This document shows, piece after piece, positions 45,016-57,075 of a stretch of 64,000 nucleotides of DNA (position 1 is its first letter; each line of letters starts with the position of its first letter). The stretch is from Hybos culiciformis (taxonomy: Eukaryota > Arthropoda > Insecta > Diptera > Hybotidae). The notes beneath the pieces are model-generated. The model was not told where the DNA came from, made no database searches, and saw only the letters and a list, made by a program, of their open reading frames with translations. Made by a program: the position numbers and the translations under genes. The DNA lies in the NCBI GenBank assembly GCA_964007475.1, contig OZ023273.1, forward strand, positions 3,944,176 through 4,008,175, in the 5' to 3' direction.

Positions 45016-46737
45016 GTCGACAGACTCAATCTTTTTTTTTTTGTACATTTTTTAAACAAAATTCTATTTTTTAAAATAAAAAAATAAATCAATTACAACT
45101 CGTTTCAGCTTATTAACAGCTTGTAATTTTATTATTTATTAATTTTATTTTATATTAAATACTGCGTAAAAATTATTTTAATATTGTTTAATTAAATAAT
45201 TTTGGGAGCGAAAAATAAATACCTATATATATGCTTATGAAAATAATATGTAAAAATAAATCGGATGTTTAGGATAATGCATATTTTTCAATTGAAATCT
45301 GATTTTTCATAAACAATAATGCTTGAAAACTGAAAAAAATGAGAAGAAATTATTTGTGCTATATCAGTTTTTATCATATTTGTCATGTCATTTATTGTGC
45401 TTCATTTATTGTTTGATATTTATTATCTCTATCTAATTGGAAACTTCTTTAAGCCATCTTGTTTTCAACTTATTATTTTTCATTTAAAACTGTTTAAAGC
45501 GCCATCTATATAGAAATACAGGATTTTTAAAAAAATAAGTTGTATAAACGTAGATTATAGTAAATAGAAATTTCGTACTTCTGATATCTAAAATAATCGC
45601 TTAATATAATATTTACAACCAAATAGTAATGGTTAAACTTAAAAAATCGAATATGGTGACAATTACTACTTGCTATCATTTTTAACAATTAAATTATAGG
45701 GCGTGGTAAGATAAAATTTCAATTTATAGTTTTTGCGCGAAATTTTTAGCGCACTTGTTAAATACTTAGTTTGTTCATAGGATGTTTAACATTTCAAGTG
45801 ACTCCTGAATTTTTCTTTATTTAAATATAGTCTTCTCCATCCCATTTCAGACTAACACATTGATTATAAAAAGAAATCTTTGGCATTAAAGAAGTAAATG
45901 TTATGAACTTGAAGAAGTAAAAATTTGAAAGATATTCCTTGATCGGATGTGTTCACAGACTTTAAATAAATTCAACATTTAATATAAACTCTTTTCTTTT
46001 TTTTTTTAATTTAACAATCAATTTTTGTAAATTGTGTAAATATTATGTCTAAATTCTATTTGAATTTACTTAATCGATGACATGTGGTACATTTGCACGT
46101 TTTTATGTTTTATGTTTATTAGGGAATTATGCTCGTGACAAATTGGTTCAGTAAATAAAGCTTATACATATAATTTAAGTTGACCAATTTTTTTATTGCC
46201 TGCACAAAAGTCAGTAGAAAACCTAGAATCCTGGAATTCTATCAATCATAATGAAAATTTTTCGCCTTCTATAAATTTATTTTGAATCTTTTGTTGCTAT
46301 TTTTCCAATATGAAACACATGAATGGAAATTTGTGTTCATGTTCACGTTAAAAAAGTTTGAAACAATAGCTTTGAATTTAAAATGAAGGAAAAATTTTAA
46401 GTTAGCAGTAATAGTTAAATTAATTTATGTTGGAATGCTGTTTCGTTGGTGAACCTTTCTAGCGTAACAAATATACGTACACCGAAAAAAGGAATAGCTG
46501 TGGCACTTAATTTTCTGTGCATCAGCTCAAATCGAACTAGTGAATAACTTTACAAAATTGGTTATTTATTATAGCAACGAACAAATAGCTCGTACTTTTT
46601 ATATTTAAATAATTTAAATACACCTGTTCATTATAATTTGTACTTAGCAATATATTCACATAAAAATTTCGGAAACTTTTTTTCTATAAAATAAAAGTTG
46701 AAACACTTAAAACTGTAATTAGGTATATTTAATATGT
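45016..46737. other. F upstream region
   Basis: AT-rich with no supported gene. Upstream sequence does not resemble that of C-E and no TATAAA was recognised at a fixed distance. Confidence 0.4.
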
Positions 46738-46745
46738 AGTGGAAT

Positions 46746-47141
46746 TAGAGTCTCTGTTTCTCGCCTGTTCCATTTCTCGTCGAGACAAGACTTCTAGACC
46801 AAATTTCTTCGAGATCTCGAGAAATCTCGAGAAATGTATTTTAATTATAAAAATATACAGTGAACCTAATTTCTTTAACCGTTGTCAAAATTTAATTAAA
46901 ATATCCTGCAAATTAGAACAATTTAAATATTGATTTTATTTTTTATCACCAGCAAACCGTACTACGTACTATAGATTTAAGATATTTTTATAAATAATTT
47001 TACAAAAATTCGTTAAAAGCGAATTTTTTTGTATGCTAGTCTCGGCGAAAAGGATCATCATTTCTCGACGAGACGAGATATTAAAATAATGACATTCTCG
47101 CGGGAAATTTCTCGCGAGAATTCTCGAGACAGAGACTCGTA
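46746..47141. mobile_element. hAT-type MITE (TAGAGTCTCTG ends, CTCGAGA-rich)
   Basis: The left end TAGAGTCTCTGTTTCTCG and the right end read inward, TACGAGTCTCTGTCTCGAG, are flanked by a perfect 8-bp target duplication AGTGGAAT (46738-46745 and 47142-47149). Subterminal parts are rich in TCTCGAGA and TTCTCGCGAGAA words. 396 bp, non-coding. Confidence 0.88.
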
Positions 47142-47643
47142 AGTGGAATATTATGCAATTATACTATCAGAAAATAACGAAGTTTCAGTTATAATATTTC
47201 TGTTATATTTTTTCTGTGGAATCTACAACGAGTTTTTTTTATATTTTCAACTAATCTTTAGTCTAAAAAAACAATTATTAGTTTCTTTCTATAAGCTATT
47301 TATTCAGAATAGTGTCTTCCTCGAATATCAATACCAGAGATTTGTATAATGATTTGTTTTACCTGTCAAAAAGTATCAAAAAATATTAGCTTTGTACATT
47401 TTACATGTTAGTTACGGCTAGACATATTCAAAATAAATTTTCCAAACTTCATCCAATTAAATTAATTTTAATTGTGCTGAGTACTTATTGAAATATTTTG
47501 AATAAGTTACATAAATTTTAGCTCATTTAAAAAGGAAAATATTCTCATAAGAAAATTTCGCATTATAATTTTATACTATATTACAATTATTATTATTTAG
47601 TTGCAATGTTATGTTATAAAATATTTATTTTTTAATTTATAAA

Positions 47644-49660
47644 TTAACCTAATATTGAAGATAAGCCTGATAATGGTGATAATCCTGAAATTGATCCTGA
47701 TGGGGAAAGCGATGATAATGATGATAGAAGATTTGTTAATGAAGGCGCTCCTGACCCTGACCCAGTACTTGGTGGTATTAGGGCTGATAATTGCTGATTA
47801 AGATTTGATAATCCTGGTACTGTTAATGCTTCTGTACCTGATGGCACCAAACCTGATAAAGATGGAATAAGGCTTAATATTGATCCTAAACCAGTCACTG
47901 ATGATATTCCTGTGCCTGTTTGTAATATTGGAGGAAGACCTGGAATTGTTGGTAATGTTGGTATTGTTATTCCTGGAGGTAAAATTCCTGATGCACCCAA
48001 AATTCCAGGTAATCCATTGATCAAAATTTGTACCAATAATGTTACTATAGAAATAGCATTTATTGGTAAACCTAAATTACCAATTATTTGATTAAGCAAA
48101 TTTCCAAATAATAAATTCAAAATATTTCCGATGACTGGCAATACTTGTAATATGGGGACACCATTTAACAAACTACCTAGTACTCCACCCAATGTACATA
48201 ATACTGAATCTATTAGTGGTAATAGTGTAATAATCAGATTGAAAATTGTTTGTATTAATTGAATTATTGTATTAGTATTGGTGATTTGAAGAAGGCATGA
48301 GAGCAAATTAACTAAGAATCCCAATGCACAATTTTGACTAAGTAATGTTAAAATTGGTGGAACAATTGTTGAAAGAATATTACAGCAAAAGAAACTTTGC
48401 AATGATGAACCAATTAATGTGCAACTACTTGTTGGTGCCGGACACGCACATGGTTGCAAAATGGGCTGAAGTATTGGCAATAAACATGATATCCCTGGCA
48501 ACGATGGCAAAACTGGTAAATTTGCTGAATTTATTGCCTAAAAAAAATTAAATGAGATATATTTTACTTTACTTTTTTAAATTGATGATATAGTTTTTAA
48601 TAAGAATATCATATCATATCTATCATAGCCATGATAGATATCATAGCCATGAGTGTTGTATAACTATGCCAGGTACTGTGTTTTATCAAGACTATACTCT
48701 CACTGTTTGAGATAATTTTATTATTACGCTAGGAATTAGGATGAAAGTAATGAATAATAAAGATTCTTAGTATTATCACTAGGGTTGTGATTTTTAGGTA
48801 ATTACCTTTTTTCAGTCGTGCGTAATAACAGATTTTTATTAAAATATCTCCACGTTTCGAAAAATTTGCTGTAATTTGAGCCCAATATGTTAGCGACTTT
48901 TTCTACCTATTTCATGTTTTAGCGACTATTTCGACTTTTTTGACTTTTACTGACTTTTTTAAACATTTTTGACTTTTTTAGGAACTATTTTACCAATTTT
49001 GTTCTTAAATTAAAGGCCGTCATAATGAAAAACATGGATTTTTCAATTTTAAAAAAATTTCAAACATGATATCTGGCAGAAGAATGATATTTGCGAGCAA
49101 TATAAAGTTCAGGAAATAATTCCCTTTAAGTATGCCCCTATTACTTCGACAGAAGTTGAAAGATCATTTTCTATACATAAAAATCTTTTCAGATCTAACC
49201 GACAAAAATTTTAATTCGAAAATTTACGAAAGCATTTTGTAATTTATTGCAATAAATCAATCAATAATTAATAAACTCGTTTTTACATTTTTATTTCAAA
49301 ATCCATGTTCATTTTTTAAGTTTTTTGTGCAATGAAATTTATATTTTTTTTTAACTTTTAAATGAAATTGCTATATTAATATATTCGCACAATAAATAAT
49401 ATGAAAATCCAAAATTATTATCTTTTTTATCATTCGTAGATTTGAAATTTTTGTATCAAAATCTAAATTTCTGTAAATTTTTGGGATATTTTTTTTAACT
49501 ATTTTTTTAGCGACTTTTTTAGTGTCTTTTTTAGCGACTTTTTTTTGTTTTTTTAGGAACTTTTTAGGTGTCTAAACAAGGTTTTTAAGGAACTAAAATT
49601 CACAAGCCTAATTATCACCTTAAAATTAATTGTCATTAAAACACCAATTAATACAAACAT
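47644..49660 (-). CDS. Paralogue G of the 8-Cys secreted family
   Basis: Two exons: 49619-49660 (MFVLIGVLMTINFK) and 47644-48537; phase-0 intron; 311 residues. Exon 1 is the less certain part. It was found by searching for the family's exon-1 pattern, and the intron is long because a hAT element (48780-49610) has inserted next to the donor. Exon 2: short LPVLPSLPGISC spacer without tandem repeats, CxC (QPCACPAP), core CTLIGSSLQSFFCC, NCALGFLVNLLSC, VLCTLGGVLGSLLNGVP, then a Ser/Gly/Leu/Pro tail (SLSSLSPSGSISGLS). All core Cys positions are conserved despite many substitutions, so this is the most diverged and informative member. TTTATT near 47625 on the plus strand gives a downstream AATAAA signal. 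Confidence 0.78.
48780..49610 (+). mobile_element. hAT element in intron 1 of paralogue G
   Basis: Ends TAGGGTTGTGATTTTTAG and, inward from the right, TAGGCTTGTGAATTTTAG. A perfect 8-bp target duplication ATTATCAC flanks it (48772-48779 and 49611-49618). On the minus strand the right-hand copy, GTGATAAT, is exactly the first eight bases of intron 1 of gene G, so the insertion duplicated the splice donor. It contains a transposase remnant. 831 bp. Confidence 0.88.
49083..49214 (+). pseudogene. hAT transposase hATC remnant
   Basis: About 43 codons with the hATC pattern: FKYAPITSTEVERSFSI, then KNLFRSNRQKF and a stop, followed by NLRKHFVIYCNKS-like sequence in the next segment. Upstream coding sequence is not recognisable. 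Dead fragment. Confidence 0.7.
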
Positions 49661-51479
49661 TTTGCCATTCAATCGGTTATTCATATTTTATTAAGTAATA
49701 ATGATGATTAATTTTTGATTATAAGACTTTCACTGTTTAACACTTCAAAATTTAATAATAAATATTTTATAAAACTCATTAATTTTAATTGACTTTAAAA
49801 TAAAAATCTGTTAAATTACTTAAATACATACATTTTGATTTTATTTTAATTGCTTTTTAAGGGGGTTTTGCATTCTAAAAAGGGCTGAAAATTAATACTT
49901 TTGAAAAAATATTGGAAGAAGATATTTTATTAACTTTATTCTTGTTGTTAAATATAATATGTCTTTAGCTACAAAGTTTTTTCTATTAACTTATTTTCTT
50001 AAGTATTATTTATTATTGCCGCAAAGATTGATGCGATCATATGAAGCTTTGGCGAAGTTCTAGGACTGACACATTTAAAATCCCCTTTTTCAGAAGCTTA
50101 ACATTTCAATCATTACTAAATTAAACTTCAATTTACAGTTTACTTCGAAATTTAGGCTTCTTTTCTTGAATGAGACCCCATTACATAACTTTACGAACCA
50201 ATATGAACTGAAAAATATTATTTGATTAATTATTCGCATTCTTTAAAATAATGTAAATATAAGATTTTCCTTACTTTTCTTACATTTTTCGTTATTATTT
50301 ATTTGCTCGAATTATTTTCTTGAAACAAATATTTATAGCACGTTTAAATCAGAATAATATTTTTATTCAAAATATGTTTACAAAATATTTTCAGAGCTAT
50401 GTATATATAAAGATTACAATCGCATTATAGAATTGAAACCATACTTAACGTAGTTGTGAAGTTTACACGAATTCTAAATTTTAATTTGCAAATGCATTTC
50501 ATATACTATTTTTATGTTCTACCTTATAGACATTCCATTTAGTTTTTTCATATCAAAATAAAACTTTTGAACCCTTTTAAAAATTAAGTGAATTCAATTT
50601 TAGGAAAACAAAACAAACCACTGACTTACAGATTTAAAATATATATATGTTTAAAGAACTTTTAACTGAAAGGAGAACTCAAAACATATGATTTCTTAAT
50701 TTTTTTCCGGTGTTCTTTATAAAAACGAAAATGCTATTATTTGGCGCGAGATTTTTTTTTTACCATTGACCTGAAGAGAAGCATATCAAAACATAAAAAG
50801 TTTCATATTATGTATAGTATTCATATTTTTTTTTGTTGTTGCTTCATTTATTTTCCAACAATGTCATCCCATTAACTTTACATTATTAATAAATATTAAA
50901 CAATATTGAACTTATTTACGCTATTGAATCTAATATTAAATTGTAATTAATAATAAAAAGAGTTTATATTACTCTATTAAAACGAACCCTTCGTAGATTC
51001 TTCTGGTTAAGAAAATAAAGATAAATTAGTGGAATTTTTTGTTTGGAAGAAAATACCAATACATCATAATTTATAGTTTATAGATATATAAAAACAATAC
51101 TATTTTAGAAAATCATAAATTACTATCAGTAGTATGATATTAAAATTTTTAGTATAAATCAGTTCCCAATTGCGAGATCCATTGCACTTATTTGCAAAAT
51201 CAAAATTTTTGTTTTTTTTCCAAAGTACTTACAATTTAGTTGAATTAATTCTGGTAAATTAAGAAATGATTTAATATGATAATTTATGTATAAAATAACG
51301 TTTAATTAGAATCTAATTTATTTCATAAAAAAAGAATATAAAACTATAGTCTAGATTAGATTGTGGTTCTTTTTTTTTTCTTAATGAATATTTGTTTCTT
51401 CTTGTTCTAGTTTTTATTAGTGTTCATTTAAGCATCATAATCGAATTATTTCTAGCCAGGTTTTTTTTACGAATCAGTA
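49661..51479. other. G-H intergenic region
   Basis: AT-rich with no supported gene, transposon end or RNA gene. Confidence 0.4.
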
Positions 51480-52755
51480 CTATTTTTTGGATCCAAGTAA
51501 TATTCTAGCTGTAGCTGGTGGGAAAGTTGGTTCAGCTGTTGTTGGGTAAACTAGCGGTGGGAATGTAGGAAACGGTTTTGAAGGTCTCGAATATATGTAT
51601 CCATTAACAATTTCAACGGTATCATCAGATGGATTACAAGGTTTGGGATAGTAATAATTATAACTTGGATGACTGGTTAACTGTGTTCCTAAGCCGCCAC
51701 CGTAAGCATGTTGATTAAGTTGTCTATTATTGTAACTTGGTTGGCTGTGAATTTGTTGACCCAATACACCATTACAATCTTGGAAATTCGGTGGGTTGCA
51801 AATAATTGCATCTTGATCATTTTGCCTATAATAACGAACATGTGGCAAATAACTTTGGTGGCTAGTTATTGTTTGACCTAATCCACCACCGCCTTGTCCT
51901 GGATAAACTGGTTGGTAAATTGGTCTATTATCAACATAACTTGTTCGATAACCATTGTAATATGGTTGATAAATGGGTCGTTCTTCAACGTAAAAATTTT
52001 TACGATTCGAACTTGTTGGAAGAATATCCTTTAATTTTCCGTGAATTGATTGTTCTTTCAATAAATATCCGCTGTCATAAACTGATGGATTATTATCGAG
52101 AATTGGTTGAACAACTGGTATTGTTGCTTGTTGTTCTGGGTTGACGAATTTTATTTCTTTGATGTCGCAATGTACGTCTAAAATTATATTAAAAATAAAA
52201 TAAAAAAAAATGACTAATACATATATTTTTCAATTTCTTCAAATGGGTCTATCACTGAACTTTGTCGAAATTTGAAATTGTAACATTTTCAAAGAAGTAT
52301 CATTCACAGGATGCTCGAAAATTATATAAAATATTACTCTACTGCTTTGGGTAGTATATTATTAGTTGGTATTTTCAAGTTTTTGATTTGTGAAATTGCA
52401 CAAATTTTTTTATTTTTCTTTAATTAATATAAAAAAAATCTATTTAATTTATTTGTCATCTATTTGTAAACAAAATGATGTGAATTTAAAGTTATTTGTA
52501 TACTTGAAACAACAGTTCAGCACTCTTTCGAATGATATTTTTATAAGTTTTTATGAAACTTTAATTAATAAAGGCTAGAGGGATCCATAAAATTTCTTAT
52601 GACGATTTTTGGATTACATTCTTTCTATTATTCACTATTATTTTACTTTAACGTGTAAAAATTAATGCATTTTTATTTTAATTAATCAGTTTTCAAATAC
52701 CTTGAAATACTGAAATCAGTAAAATTGTAAAAAAAATTAAATTCACTTTCATCAT
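51480..52755 (-). CDS. Gene H: secreted Tyr/Gln/Gly-rich repeat protein
   Basis: Two exons: 52701-52755 and 51480-52177; phase-1 intron (donor GTATTT); 250 residues. Start chosen at the first of two adjacent ATGs (MMKVNLIFFTILLISVFQ, signal peptide). The mature part starts DVHCDIKEIKFVN. It has two RPIYQP segments (ERPIYQPYYNGY, NRPIYQPVYPG). Three copies of a ~17-residue unit follow: GGGLGQTITSHQSY, NGVLGQQIHSQPSY and GGGLGTQLTSHPSY, about 40 residues apart. The tail is Pro/Thr-rich. Four or five Cys. Tyr-rich repeats suggest an extracellular matrix, chorion or cuticle-type protein, possibly cross-linked; that is inference. I do not recognise the family. A TATAAAATG box lies at 52821-52829. 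Confidence 0.8.
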
Positions 52756-52820
52756 TTCGCACCAGTATTTTAATCTCGATTTTATTCACGACTCTGACAT
52801 GACTACATGTTTGTTGACAG

Positions 52821-52829
52821 CATTTTATA
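52821..52829 (-). promoter_or_regulatory. TATA box of gene H
   Basis: TATAAAATG on the minus strand, about 66-74 bases upstream of the first ATG, similar in spacing to paralogues C-E. Confidence 0.55.
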
Positions 52830-55800
52830 CTTAAAAAAAAAAATACTTTACACAAATAATTTAGGACCCATCAGTAAGTGGGGTATTCAAATTAATTGCA
52901 AATATATAAATAATAATTATTTCTTTTTTTTTTTAATGTACGATGCGAGAATATTTACTATGTTATTGTGATGTTAAAAAGTTGTAAGTACCTATTCTAA
53001 TTTAAGTTTTTTGTATATGCTTCTTCTCGACATGAATATTAGTTAACACATTAGATATACAACAAATCATCCGTTCAGTAAAATTTTTAATAGAAAGAAT
53101 CAAATAATTATACTAATTTTTAAGAATATTTATTTATTTTAATATTATTTCATCTTAGCACAAACAGTTTACAATAAAAAACTTTAAATTAAGTATAACA
53201 AATCAAAGTAACATTAGTACTATCATATTACAATATTAAACATTATATTCTTAAAAGTAAGAATAATATTGACAGAACAATGTATCAGTTCGTGTTCTTT
53301 AATAACCTAGGGACATTCAAGTTTTCGGAACTGATATCTAAAGAAAAACATTTATTTCTGTAAAGTTGGAATAAAACTTTGTAGAACTTATAGTTTCATA
53401 AATGTACTTATCATCTTTAGTGATTTGAAATAAATTTTAATTATAAAAAATATATTATTAGTGTAGAAAATTAAGCTGACTAATTAATTTATTGACTAAT
53501 TTTAAATGATTGATTTTAGCTAGATTTTTAATTGCAAAATTTGACTAATTTACTCGACTAGGTTATTGCGTAACTAGATTTGAAAGTGCCAAAATGTCAA
53601 TAAAGTTCAAGATCTTTAATTGATGAATGTGATTGGAAATTGTGTTAACTTTAAACTCAAAAATCTTTGAAATTACTTCACAATATCACACTGTACAGAA
53701 TTATATATTATTTACTTATCTTAATTGTAGAAAAAAAAAATTAAATATTCTCCTTTCTTGCAATATACAGTATTTTATGTGAGTATCAAATTTGTAGCCG
53801 CTTTAAAATAACTTTCTGTTAAATAATAATGTTAAAAACAATGTTATAATCCATATGAAAACATTTTAATATATTATTTTTAGTAACTATTTATTGCATG
53901 AAGCTAAATTAAAATATATTTTCTCAACTTTGGAAATCATGTAAATTTTTTGTGGAACGACAATATATTTGAATACATACTGTCAATTTAAAGGTTTAAA
54001 ATAAAGATAGTCCAGAGTGTTAATCTCTTATTTGTTTTCAAACATATTGTGCTTTATCTCGTTTGTGTTCAGCGCAGTTTGTTCTTTCGTTTACTCTCCA
54101 AAATAAAAGATATTTATGTTCCTGAAAGATATTTATGTTTACCATCAATTTTAATTAGATATTGCCTACAGTTTCTTTTATTAATAAATTATTATTTAAA
54201 TATTTATAATGTGTACCTATATCCGATTCAAATATCTGATTCAGAAAATTTTTTCTTAAAAGACAGATATTATGACGATTGGGTTTTTGATCTTTTTTTT
54301 TTTTTTTTTCGAAAATAATATTGATTTAAAAATTAAATATTTAGATTCTTTCTAAAAAAAAATAAAAAAATACATATTTTATTTAAAAAAAAGATTTACT
54401 TAATAAATAATTATTTGTTCATTTTAACTTTAAAATGATATTCTATATTAGTTACTTAATAAATTCAGATGAAAAATTAAAAATTTTTTTTTTTAAATTT
54501 TGTCATGCTTCAAAAGTAAATAAATATATACATACTAAAATTGGAATTATGATAATGATTGTGAATTAGGTCATCGGCTCATTCGAAAAAAAAAAAAATA
54601 TATATATCTTCACAGAATTTTATCTTATTCGAGATGTCTACCTGAAATAAGAATGAATTTTTAGTCAGTATCGAATTGAATTTGTTAAGTTCTTTACATT
54701 TTTGTCAATATCATTTGCTTTACAAAAAATAAGTTTTCTAAATACTGAAGTGTTATTTATATATGTACATATTTTTTGAACACTCCAGGCATAGGAATTA
54801 AAAATATCCAAAATATCACATAAAAATATTGTATGTCCAAAACTCAGCATGAAATATATATATTATAAAAATAATGTAATGCCAATTCAAATTGGTCTCT
54901 GTCTACCGCATCAAATGAAAATGATGAGTTCACTTATATGGACATTAATCTTAATTCTTTTGAAATTTCAACTCACTTGCAAAAAAAAATCATTAAGGAT
55001 TTTTTAAGAAAAAAAAAATTGTTAATTTTTTTTTTTTTTGCATTAACAATAGAATCTTCAAAAAAAACCTCAATAAAAAATACAATCTTTGAGTTTTCTT
55101 ATCTTATAATGTTGTTTTCTTTCTTTTTTTTTTTAATATTCGAAAACAAGTTTGTTTGTTAAGATTAGGCTCAAAGTCATTAAAAAAAAATTGCATAAAG
55201 TCCATTTAATGATAAATTATACGCTCCTTAAATTCTCAAAAAAAAAGGCGCAAAATAGATTTCAAGTTATCATGAATTTATGTTTTGTTCGTGCTTATTT
55301 AAAAATTGCTTTTGATAGAAGAGTTTTTGTATTTTGTATAAATTTCATTTTAAAATTCAATTCTTTGATTCTCTTAATATAGAAGATGATTGGAATTAAA
55401 CTTCGTACCTCAGATGGAGAGGATTTTGATAAGACAGGTCTTCGAAAAATTAGTTAAGGACTTCGTTAAAGATTTTTTTTTTTTTAGGTACTTCAATGAT
55501 GGATTACAGAAATTACAGAAAGAGTATAATAAAACGAAATAGTTCATTAATGATTTCTAACGAAAATTTATTTCTCTACTATAATTAAAATATTTTTTTT
55601 TCTCAACTCAACCGTAACAGACAAGAATCTCGTTAATAAATAAAGTGTTCTATAACTAAAATGTTTCAATAGTAGCTTACAGTATCGTTATTACAGAATG
55701 TAAATATTTTAATTCGATTACAAGAGTGTTCACAGATCTCACAGCTTTTCTACCAATGATATACGAATTCAGATATTTTAATCTCTACAAATCTTTAAAA

Positions 55801-56640
55801 TTTTATCAGAATTTTGTCCTTCCTTTGGATACATATAATTATTAAACTAACACGTAGTTTTCGGAAATATACGCACATAATATTGATTTAAATAATATTG
55901 TTGTTAAACAGGAACATATTGATAAAAAAATGTGTTTCCTTTGGGAGCTTATAAACACCTTACATAAACTTCCTTAACGATTCCTTTACAATTTAACAAT
56001 TTATTTGTATATATGCTTACAACAGTTGTATGTCACATGAATAAAAGTTCTTTTATATCCCTCTAAATTAGATAAATAAGATTTAAATAAATAGATTTTG
56101 CATAAAAATTACCGTCTTAATAAATAGAACTACCGCTCCGTTGTTGACCACTAAAAACTGTTAAATACACAAGAATTAAAAAAAAATGTTTGTTATTCCT
56201 TCCTCATATTTTGTTGTAAAAATAGGATATTGGTTCTTTTTTATTTTTTTTCTCGCGATGATAAAAGAATAAAAATTTATGTCCAACATGTATAATATTG
56301 TAAAGATGATATAATATTAAAATAAGTCTCCCTATATGTACAAAAAAAACCAACAAGTCAAAATAATTAACAAAATTTCAGGATAAACAAAACTTATTAA
56401 AAAAAATGTTTTAATGAAATAAAAATGCCATAAATGACAAAAATTAAAATTAAATCCCAGAATGATTAAAGTTTGTAAAATCTTTTAATTATATTCAATA
56501 ACAGACATAGCATAACGCACCATAATGGTCTACTGGGAAGGCCTACGACGAAATATGTGAGATTAGAATGATTATCTAATTTATATATAATATGTACATA
56601 TATATGAACAACATGTACATTATGTATGTGGTACATATAC
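52830..56640. other. AT-rich non-coding region
   Basis: Small open frames are scattered and low-complexity with no splice-linked partner. No transposon ends recognised. Confidence 0.4.
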
Positions 56641-56644
56641 ATCA

Positions 56645-57026
56645 GTGGCCACAAGTCATAATCGCCTAACTCGATTTTGCTACTTTTCAGGAGAGCAGTT
56701 TAAAGTTTCAAATTGGCTGAAGTTATGTTAGGGAAAAATGTAAGTTCTAAAAAAAAAAAAAATGATTGGAATAAAGACTTATTATGTTAAGATAAGAACA
56801 TTTTATTTGATTTCTGAAAAATAATCAGAGTTAAGCTGTTATTCCAAAATCATAAGAGATTAAAAACGACTTAGGCTTTTATGTTTTTGGCTGTAAAAAG
56901 TTTAATTGTAAAGCTAGGAATGTGAAAATTTGTGAGTATACGTAGAATCATACGACCAACAGTTTGGAATAATAAAATCATAACCACCTAACTCGACTTA
57001 AGCGGTTATGTCTTGTTCTGTGGCCA
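56645..57026. mobile_element. Possible small inverted-repeat element with TCATAACCGC-type ends
   Basis: The left end GTGGCCACAAGTCATAATCG (56645) is mirrored at the right, where CGGTTATGTCTTG and then CTGTGGCCAC end at about 57026. No target duplication is evident. The motif matches the end of the block at 32697-32973, linking it to the foldback family. Confidence 0.45.
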
Positions 57027-57075
57027 CAAGACATAACCGCTTAAGTCGAGTTAGGTGGTTATGATTTTATTATTC
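56967..57075. repeat. Perfect palindrome, 49-bp arms, 11-base loop
   Basis: Arms 56967-57015 and 57027-57075 are exact reverse complements, checked base by base; the loop is TTCTGTGGCCA. The arms contain CATAACCACC and CATAACCGC words, as in the inner block at 32.7-32.97 kb. Confidence 0.95.

Noticed and set aside
23186..49660. Homology of the A-G core to hydrophobins or plant lipid-transfer proteins
   Set aside because: They share only a CC pair in a hydrophobic, Cys-poor context. The order and spacing of the other cysteines do not fit either family.
54049..55382. Several 60-90-residue frames at 54-55.4 kb
   Set aside because: Lys/Phe/Ile-rich low-complexity translations of AT-rich DNA with no splice logic or recognisable domain.
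5001..57075. Foldback arrays as CRISPR-like repeats
   Set aside because: Repeats are inverted and palindromic with no constant unique spacers, the genome is eukaryotic, and there are no cas genes.
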